This document shows, piece by piece, positions 57,864 through 64,000 of a stretch of DNA of 64,000 nucleotides. The stretch's first letter is position 1; the number at the start of each line of letters is the position of its first letter. This DNA comes from Agrypnia vestita (lineage: Eukaryota > Arthropoda > Insecta > Trichoptera > Phryganeidae). The stretch is from positions 248,001 through 312,000 of the forward strand of contig JADDOH010000168.1 of the NCBI GenBank assembly GCA_016648135.1, read 5' to 3'. The translations under genes were made by a program, and so were the position numbers. The notes below the pieces were generated by a model, which made no database searches, was not told the DNA's origin, and saw only the letters and a list, made by a program, of their open reading frames with translations.

Positions 57864-58232
57864 TATGGAGATGTGCAATATCAAAGTTTGCATTTTTTTT
57901 AAAGTTGAACTGTCATGAACTATCATCATTACAGTAACTTATGTAGATTACGAAAAATTTATTCGCTTTAATACAAGTCGAATAAAATGATAAAAACCTT
58001 GCGAAAATTGGAAAAAGTTTTTTTTTTACAAGGTTTTTATCGTTTTATTTAAGTTTTATTGAAACAAATAAATTTTTCATAATCGATAAAAGTTACTGTA
58101 ATGATAGTTCAACTTTTTGCAAAAAATAAGTCAGAAATATTGAAAAAAAATGCAATCTTTGATACTGCATATCTCCATAACTATTGATATTAGGTCATGA
58201 TTGTTTGAACATTTAACATAGGCAGGAATCAA
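57864..58232. mobile_element. Foldback element, CAGGGTGT family
   Basis: The two arms are inverted (gttgaactgtcatgaactat versus atgatagttcaac) around caaggtttttatcg. Similar to 32760-33297 but lacks clear outer ends. Inserted directly beside the GC-rich repeat. Confidence 0.6.
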
Positions 58233-58239
58233 CCGGGCA

Positions 58240-58680
58240 TCTTATAATTTTCACATACATTGATTGAGCTACTTAACGTGGGTCAGGGGGCTATGTGCAA
58301 GCAATTTCAAATACGTGGCTTCAAAGCCGTAGCTGCAAGTAGGCCTATTTTATATCAAAATCAAAGGTATAAGTTAAATATGTAATTGACAAATACTATG
58401 TATACTGGAAATAATCACGCTATTTATTCAAGGATTAATATTAAGCTCTTTAAAACATTAATTTATCCTTTAGTACCTGCACTAAACCATCATTTTTTTC
58501 TTAAGTTCTTAACTTGTTTTTGCCACTTCATCGATAATTAAATTCTTACTTAAATTAATACTTAATTATATTTATAAATAAAAGATTAGACATTAACTCC
58601 TGATTTAAAGTTGATCTAAGCATATTTTTTATTATTTTTTATTTTGAAAAGATTTGCTCAAAAGTAACAAGGAAGGGTTA
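58240..58680. other. No gene recognised
   Basis: AT-rich linker without motifs. Confidence 0.4.
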
Positions 58681-58682
58681 TT

Positions 58683-58787
58683 TTCTGGTTTGTGTCTTCT
58701 GGCCGATGTTTCGGATCCCATTGCAGGGTCCATCATCAGGGCTGATCTACGGCATAGTATCCCAGAAGACACAAACCAGAAGATTCT
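58683..58787 (-). mobile_element. Penelope-type terminal repeat
   Basis: ctggtttgtgtcttctgg and its inverted copy ccagaagacacaaaccag (18 bp, perfect) bracket the hammerhead-like motif H6. The flank aagattctgag...ggccgtg matches 1550-1570. It truncates the hAT-like coding relic that follows. Confidence 0.6.
58702..58743 (-). ncRNA. Hammerhead-ribozyme-like motif H6
   Basis: Minus strand: stem I GCC/GGC, CUGAUGA, extra U, stem II GGACCC with GGGAUCC (one bulged base, loop UGCAAU), GAAAC, then AUC at the expected cleavage triplet. ACGU is ACAU here. Most similar to H7, which sits behind the Penelope endonuclease. Confidence 0.55.
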
Positions 58788-58811
58788 GAGTGGCCGTGGA
58801 AACCTAAGAAC

Positions 58812-59205
58812 ATTCATAGGGATTGGTTAATATAAACTTATAAGCTATGTAAAGATTAGTAAAGAGCCCTGATTGAGATAATTCAGAAACAACATAAAAA
58901 GCGCACGCTAAACATCTAAAACACTTTTTATTCTCTAAATAGTGAACATAATTCTTTTCTTGCAATTCTAATTCATAATCCTCACTCTTTTCTACATCAT
59001 GATTCAGCTTTGGCTTATCTTGTTCATTTTTGTTATTTTCATCCCATTCAGTCTTTATGAAAGTCTCATATTGGTCTACAAACTGTTTCAGCTCAATTAC
59101 TAAATAACTTCTGTCAACTTCAGACAATTTAGCAATACAACATAGAACTTCGCACGGCAAAATATCAACTTTGGTGATTTCTTGGAATTTTTTGGTGTCC
59201 AGCCA
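58812..59205 (-). pseudogene. hAT-type transposase relic
   Basis: The minus frame includes KKCFRCLACAFYVVSELSQS and LFTNLYIAYKFILTNP. This resembles the segment just before the CERSFS motif in the dimerisation region of hAT/ZMYM-like transposases (pattern C-x2-CL-x-C ... LY-x-AYK-x-LT). An acidic stretch (EKSEDYELE) precedes it. The reading stops before any ERSFS, where the Penelope-type repeat begins. The frame extends to 59403 only by crossing into P-element-derived DNA, so I exclude that part. Confidence 0.5.
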
Positions 59206-59212
59206 GGAACAG

Positions 59213-59985
59213 TCCATTAAAAGGTGGTACCAAAGTATAAACGGTAACCCGGGATGAATTGTGAAGCTTTCGATGCCAAAGTATAAACGGTAACCCAGGA
59301 TGAATTCTGAAGCTTTCGATGCTCTTAGATCAAAATCTTCTTCCACTGAATATAAAATTGTTGCGAACTTAGCCCTCGATGAAATGGCTATCAGAAAGCA
59401 CATCGAATATGACGGAGAAAATTATTACGGGTACGTAGATATGGGTACCGATATCAACGATGATGATCTTGCGGTAGCAAAAGATGCTTTTTTGTTTTTT
59501 TTTGACTGCCATAAATTCGAATTTCAAACTCCCATTAGCATATTTTATGTGGAAGGACCTAACGGTCAATAGCGTGCATCTTTGATAAATGGATGTTTAG
59601 AAAAAGTTCATGCAGCTGGCGTAGAAGTAGTTTCATTAACTTTTAACGGCTGTCCCGTTAACATATCAATGGCAAAAATTCTAGGATGATCATTTGACTA
59701 TAATAATTTAAAGCCAACTTTTAAGCATCCATCTACAAACCAAGAAATTGTAATTTCTTTGGACGCATACCATATGTTAAAATTAATAAGAAATTGTTTT
59801 GAGAGTAAAAAAGTTATCATAGAAAACGAAAATAATGAAATCAATTGGAATTTTCTGAAAAAGTAAACTCTCTTTAAGAAAAAGAAAACATGCATTTCGG
59901 TAACAAATTGCGGCGGCAACATATTAAATGTCATAATCAAAAATTAAAGTATGCAAGTCGATTATTTAGTAATAGTGTAGCGCCA
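59213..59985 (+). pseudogene. P-element/THAP9-like transposase relic
   Basis: One frame reads KRWYQSINGNPG, then SEAFDALRSK, LALDEMAIRKHIEYDG, YGYVDMGT and DDDLAVAKDA. After in-frame stops it continues EKVHAAGVEVVSLTFNGCP, FDYNNLKPTFKHP and LDAYHMLKLIRNC. This is the core of P-element/THAP9 transposases. In-frame stops: TAG 59570, TGA 59687, TAA 59864; a frameshift follows and MHFGNKLRRQHIKCHNQKLK continues the homology. The Asp expected in LTFDG is Asn. About 45 bp (aaagtataaacggtaaccc ... tttcgatgc) are duplicated in tandem at 59232-59321. N-terminal THAP domain and C-terminus are absent. Confidence 0.8.
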
Positions 59986-59999
59986 TGATTGCTTTAAGA

Positions 60000-60370
60000 A
60001 ACCAATTTGTGTTGAAAATAAAGATTAAATTTTTTATTTTTTAGATATAGCCAAAAATTATTATCATGCAAATTATCAACCGTTTTTTTTGGATATTTAG
60101 TTTTTTTGTCTTTTATGTAAGTAGATTTGTTTTAAAAATAAAATTATGATTGTTTAAAAATGAAAATTATGAAAAAATTATAAATTATAAAAAAATACAA
60201 ACATTAATGCCTTTTATGGCGGTCATAACGTATTTATTTTAAATAACCCGTTATTCCATTATTATATAATAAATGTATAAACATCACTATTAAAGATAAC
60301 AAATATTATTGTATAAAATACATTAACGTATAACTACGTAAATACTAACATAATAATTAATTTATTTGAT
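60000..60370. other. No gene recognised
   Basis: AT-rich linker. Confidence 0.4.
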
Positions 60371-60452
60371 GCACTAGGTAGTCTAGTGGTCATGACGTTT
60401 GATCTGCAGATTTTTGGTTCAAGCCTTGTTTCAGAACGCTAGCAAGTTTTTT
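60371..60452 (+). repeat. tRNA-like sequence with perfect A and B boxes
   Basis: Box A TAGTCTAGTGG (60379-60389) and box B GGTTCAAGCC (60416-60425) match the pol III consensus, and oligo-T follows at 60447. The arms do not fold into a full cloverleaf by eye, so it is a SINE head or tRNA relic rather than a working tRNA. Confidence 0.5.
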
Positions 60453-60814
60453 CATATCACAGGTACATATTATTTATTTATAATTCAATGATTTATATAA
60501 CATTTAAATAAATTCCGCATCTACGATTATAATAAGTAATTTCAGCAGTACTTTCTCATTAAAAATAACACCGTTTTTTTTCTATAAAACATTAACATTC
60601 ATTAAATAAATACAGTTTGACAGAGTACGGCCCTGTTTCATCGTTTACGCCTATTTCTCCCACCGTGCGACCCAAAACAGTGTTTTTTGTATCACTTTTT
60701 TTGGCGATGGATTACGTATGCTATTCGACTTTATACGTGTATACATATATATATCTATATTATAAATACGCTGATTTCACTTTGTATACAATAATTTTGC
60801 CGCGGTTTCCTTGT

Positions 60815-60886
60815 GATGTGTGGCTCAGCCGATAACGCGTCTGACTGCGGATCTGAAGATTCCAGGTTCGAATCCTAGCAGGATCG
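60815..60886 (+). pseudogene. tRNA-Arg-like pseudogene, anticodon GCG
   Basis: 72 nt with near-consensus box A (60821-60831), perfect box B GGTTCGAATCC (60865-60875) and an oligo-T terminator. The anticodon loop CTGCGGA would read GCG. The sequence is close to arginine tRNAs, but the anticodon stem has one T-T mismatch, the T stem one mismatch, and only about three of seven acceptor pairs form. GCG is not a usual eukaryotic arginine anticodon. It sits about 190 bp before a Helitron 3' end. Confidence 0.55.
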
Positions 60887-61044
60887 AGTTTTTTTTTACG
60901 GTCGAGAATATTTTGTTTGTTGAAATTTTAATTACATTTTTATAGAAATACTGAATAAATACTTTATCTTCATTATATCTAAACTACCCGTAATTAAAAG
61001 TGGAAATTTGCCAGATACAAATAGCCGAGAAGCGGCTGACGTAA

Positions 61045-61076
61045 GCAATCGGCGAAGCCGATTGCTTTCCTGCTAG
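61045..61076 (+). repeat. Helitron 3' end
   Basis: gcaatcggc, loop gaa, gccgattgc forms a perfect 9-bp hairpin; spacer tttcctg, then CTAG (61073-61076) and T. The best terminal hairpin of the window. The 5' end is unassigned; the tRNA-like sequence at 60815 may lie inside. Confidence 0.65.
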
Positions 61077-61099
61077 TATTTATTAACTCGCCGATACCA

Positions 61100-61310
61100 A
61101 TAATAATAAAATCATTTTCTGCTAGTGGATACATTTTTTACGTAATTTTTTCCTTTTGTACGTAATTTTTTACGTAAATTTATTTAATTTTTTAAAAGTA
61201 TTTTTTTTTCTTTTTTTCCCTAGAAATTTTTACATAATTTTTTTCCATTCTCTTTTTTACGTAAAATTTTTTACATAATTTTTTTCTTTTCGTTTTTTGC
61301 CGTTTAGTAC
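61100..61310. repeat. T-rich repeat with TTTTTTACGTAA words
   Basis: ttttttacgtaa or tacgtaattttt recurs about six times. Low-complexity DNA; no gene. Confidence 0.7.
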
Positions 61311-61539
61311 ATTTTTCATATAAATAATAACTAATAAAAACATTGCCGTTTATCTGGAAAGTCTGCCTAGTAATTATTTAAAATATTTTTTATAAATCTA
61401 GTCTGTGCAATTATTTTTTAAAACAGTTTTATTCGTTTATCTCAGAATGTACTAAAACGTCACATAAGATTAATTATATATACAGCGACGAAATATTCTT
61501 ATTATTCATATGTAGTATCTTTTATTCTTATATATGTAG

Positions 61540-62117
61540 TGCTTTGAACGCAATAGTTTCTAATAGAAATATGTATACTGAGGCAAAACTAGTGGTACGT
61601 AATGGAATTCTGATACCGTCACTGATGTATGGAAGTGAAGCCTGGAGCTGGCAGAAGAGGAACGAAAGTAAATTGAATACAGTGGAGATGGGATCCGTCA
61701 GACATAGGTGTGGCAAATCCATTTATGATAGAGTAAAGAATGCAGATATTAGAAATGAATGTAAAGCTAAACTTAGCATAAATAATAGAATTAAAAAAAG
61801 GATCGCTCAGATCGTTTGGGCATGTTGAGCGAATGAATGAGGAAAGAATCGTAAGAAAGATATATATGCTATGTATAGAAAGATATTATGTAGATGGCGC
61901 CAGAAATACAGGACCGCGGAATACTACAGTGGCATGACTAGATTAACCAGATACTGAAACATGGTCCCGTTAGAAGCCTCAACAACCGGCGAGCTTGCAT
62001 GCGAAGATGTATGGATGTGGATGAGGCGAGAATTGTAAGTCAGGACAGAAGAGTATGGCGCTCTATCCTCTCTTCCTACCCCCAAGGGGGAAACGGCGTG
62101 ATGGTAAGTAAGTAAGT
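61540..62117 (+). pseudogene. LINE family Y, best copy of the 3' part
   Basis: The frame 61544-61828 reads ALNAIVSNRNMYTEAKLVVR, continues SLMYGSEAWSWQKRNE, LNTVEMGSV, IRNECKAKLSI and stops at WAC*. After a frameshift come GHVERMNEERIVRKIY and later CMDVDEARI-like and YPQGG segments. It ends gtaagtaagtaagtag. A mutation-damaged 5'-truncated copy that still shows the family order best. Confidence 0.75.
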
Positions 62118-62193
62118 AGTATTTTTTTCTTTCTTTCCTTTTTTATATAAATAAATAAAAACTTATTCCTTAGGAAAAACATGTAAAAATATT

Positions 62194-62218
62194 GTCATTT
62201 TTGACGGGTTACAGCTAG
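62194..62218 (+). repeat. Helitron 3' end
   Basis: gtcatttttgac hairpin, spacer gggttacag, CTAG at 62215-62218 and T. Same terminus type as 31249-31275. Since the LINE at 61540 lies within 100 bp upstream, the LINE may be nested in this Helitron. Confidence 0.55.
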
Positions 62219-62559
62219 TTGAATATAATAAATATTTCTGAAAATATTATTTATCCATTTTGTACAATTTTTAAAGTAAAAACCTTTATAGCCGTATATA
62301 TTTAAAATATAAAATAATTCATGTATATTATTTTCAATCGGTTTGACGAAACAAATAAAAAAAAATAGTAATTACTTTGGTTACGACTAAATAAAGTTGT
62401 TGAAATAAATTGATATGAATTATGAATTATATGAATAAATATGAATTATAAAACTCATTCATTGTACACATAATTAATTTCTGTCCATACAACTAACTTT
62501 TCATTGCTCCACGATAGCTTAGTGACTCATGCTTTCTTTGAAGTTTATTCAAGATACCG

Positions 62560-62790
62560 ACAAACGATGGATATGAACCAAGTTTGGCCAAACCTCGCTG
62601 AGTTGCGCAAAAAAACCCCTGTACACATTGGGCCAATGTCATTTTGGGTCATCTCAGCCAATGTGTATACGGTCCGGGAACCTCGGCAGAGCGTCAAACT
62701 TGCAAAATGGCGGACAGCGATTACACATTAGCCAACGTCGGTGTCGGCGAACCTCGCAATGATCGAAGCGCGTTGCGCGTTGCCGGCTGA
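62560..62790 (+). repeat. GC-rich CACATTGG repeat interrupted by a hAT derivative
   Basis: gtacacattgggccaatgtc, gccaatgtgtata and aaatggcggacagcgattac are shared with 57690-57860. The related piece at 63500-63590 lies on the other side of the hAT derivative at 62794-63419, suggesting that element landed in this repeat. Confidence 0.6.
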
Positions 62791-62793
62791 GCC

Positions 62794-63419
62794 TAGGGTT
62801 GCCAACTATACTGTTAAAAACAGTATCATATTGTTTTTCACTACATTATACTTTTTACTGTTGAACAAAAATAAAGTATACAAAATACTGTTTTCAGCAT
62901 CAAAATTATTCAGACTGAAACGCTCACAGAAATATTAGTATGGATGATTTATATTCAGAATTAACAAATTTCAAAGTAATTTATAAAAAAGTATCAGAAG
63001 ACAAAGATTTTCTTGAAATGAGTACTGGCCAAAAGTGGAGCCATTTATTAGTAAACAACTCAGAAGAATTTAAAAATAATACTAAAATTGTCTCATATCT
63101 ACTTTCTGTTCCCGCCACCTCAGCATTTACTGAAAGAATTTTTTCAGTAATGAATGCAAAGTGGCGGGAGGATAGAAATAGAGCAAATATTAATTTAATA
63201 AAAAATGCTCCTCATTTATTTTAATTTTAGTTATAATTGTGGTGAGGCGTATGAAGTTTTTAAAAAGAGTGTAAATTAATAAGTTGTGCGAGAAGCTCTA
63301 AAAATATGTATTTAATACATTAAATAAATAAAATACTGTTCATTTTTCTAAAATACTGTTTAATATTCTTCTCAGACTTAAATGTACTTTATTTCTTGTA
63401 AAAAAAGTTGACAACCCTA
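62794..63419 (+). mobile_element. hAT deletion derivative
   Basis: Ends tagggttgccaac and gttgacaaccct(a) are inverted with one mismatch, typical of hAT ends. The 626-bp interior keeps only the last 94 codons of a transposase (62940-63224), and aatactgtt recurs near both ends. The flanking 8-mers do not match, so the target duplication is lost or the borders are off by a few bases. Confidence 0.7.
62940..63224 (+). pseudogene. hAT transposase C-terminal dimerisation domain
   Basis: The 94-codon frame ends LLSVPATSAFTERIFSVMNA, then KWREDRNRANINLI and a stop. The PATSA-x-x-ERIFS-x-MN and R-x-DRNR patterns define the hAT C-terminal dimerisation domain. The DDE catalytic core and zinc finger are missing. 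The frame is intact, so a short protein is conceivable, but there is no evidence of expression. Confidence 0.8.
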
Positions 63420-63499
63420 AAAAAAGTTGTCAACTTGAGCCACGCCTCTTTCTTTTGATGTGTGCTCGAAAAACCGACTACCAAGCCAAGTTTGGCAAA

Positions 63500-63590
63500 C
63501 GTCTCTACGCACGGCCAAAACGCCCTGTACACATTGGGCCAACCTTACTTTGGGCCAACCTCGGCCAATGTGTATAGGCTCCTTAAATGT
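63500..63590 (+). repeat. GC-rich CACATTGG repeat, right part
   Basis: gtacacattgggccaacctt and cctcggccaatgtgtata form an imperfect palindrome and match 62615-62680 and 57690-57715. Confidence 0.55.
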
Positions 63591-63800
63591 GATATGGATT
63601 CCCAGCTGCCCTTCCATCTTTTGGGAGGTCTTCCGCGAGGGCGGGTCCGTGAGGCTGATTATGTAGTGCGATATAAGGGAGCCTGGTGCTGTCCATTTTC
63701 CGGACATGACCATACCAATCCCTCCTTCGCTGTCTACTCCGTCGTACAATGTCCCGTTTGCTTAGTCCTGACTGTATCTGTCTTTGCTTCAACTCCATAT
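63590..63800 (-). pseudogene. LINE C-terminal fragment (another family)
   Basis: The minus strand reads DWYGHVRKMDSTRLPYIALH, then QPHGP and, after a frameshift, RPRGRPPKRW. The W-x-GHV-x-RM ... RGRPPKRW order is typical after the LINE reverse transcriptase. It differs from family Y (GHVERMNEER) and from the RTE-like pieces. Confidence 0.65.
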
Positions 63801-63822
63801 GCTATTATTGGTCTTACGCATG

Positions 63823-64000
63823 CTTTTTACTCCCTTTCTTTTAGCCCGTAGCGTCTGCTTGTCTACTTGTCTGACGAAAAAACTTTGGATCGATTTTTAA
63901 CCCTTTTCCCGTGATCCAATCGAGCTGAAACTTTGCAAGCAGACTCGCGGCGACGATAAAAATGGTCTAACCAATTTTTGTTTAAATTTTTTTAATTATT
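63823..64000 (-). mobile_element. ACTCCCTTTC-family element, copy 6, cut by window end
   Basis: Left end tactccctttcttttagccc, then cgtctgcttgtctacttgtc and gatccaatcgagctgaaact. Aligns with copy 4. It continues beyond the window. Confidence 0.7.

Noticed and set aside
57696..57902. 68-codon ORF starting ATGGCGGACAGC-region
   Set aside because: The other copy of this repeat (62560-62790) does not keep the frame.
58804..59403. A single 199-codon minus-strand gene
   Set aside because: It joins a hAT-like relic (58812-59205) to antisense of a P-element-like relic; the join is a chance open frame.
60371..60452. Functional tRNA gene
   Set aside because: Boxes A and B are good, but acceptor and anticodon stems do not pair.

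Overview
This is AT-rich eukaryotic nuclear DNA with no bacterial-style genes. Short decayed coding pieces, tRNA-derived SINEs, Helitron ends, R1-like and RTE-like LINEs, Penelope-like elements and several TIR elements suggest an arthropod, most likely a moth or butterfly. That assignment is inference from the repeat types; no species was identified. Nearly everything recognisable is a transposable element (TE), usually truncated, inverted-repeat or nested. The one good host-gene candidate is a 148-bp GC-rich terminal exon on the minus strand (2434-2581), so much of the window may be intron or flank of that gene.

Layout. 1-8 kb: host exon, mariner relic, one SINE, a TIR element with 28-bp ends (5343-5816). 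8-16 kb: SINEs, a LINE end, a small-TIR element, a foldback element split by a SINE, and an RTE-like LINE split by an R1-like LINE with a visible target duplication. 16-24 kb: Penelope-type inverted repeats with hammerhead-like motifs, a PIF/Harbinger-type element with TTA duplication, a hAT-type element with an 8-bp duplication. 24-36 kb: small-TIR copies, a GC-rich island inside a foldback element, tandem repeats, and a small Helitron with a perfect five-pentamer heat-shock element (HSE). 36-44 kb: a 133-bp tandem array, an element with perfect 54-bp inverted ends and a hammerhead-like motif, and a 2.3-kb Helitron filled with about 17 HSE-like tandem units. 44-52 kb: LTR and LINE pieces, a 7-bp satellite, a long hairpin, a foldback element, and a Penelope endonuclease tail followed by a hammerhead-like motif. 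52-64 kb: an LTR with HSE plus TATA box, hAT and P-element-like transposase relics, two tRNA-like sequences, Helitron ends, and a hAT deletion derivative keeping only its C-terminal domain.

Two themes stand out. First, a family of hammerhead-ribozyme-like motifs (CUGANGA, stem II, GAAAC, then a self-complementary ACGU or ACAUGU) occurs about eight times, mostly inside inverted repeats, and one copy lies just downstream of a Penelope GIY-YIG endonuclease tail. The better copies all carry one extra nucleotide between the CUGANGA box and stem II. Second, HSE-type motifs (alternating nGAAn/nTTCn) occur in two unrelated TE types: Helitrons, in one case amplified into a 2-kb array, and an LTR promoter. 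All functional statements are predictions from sequence.
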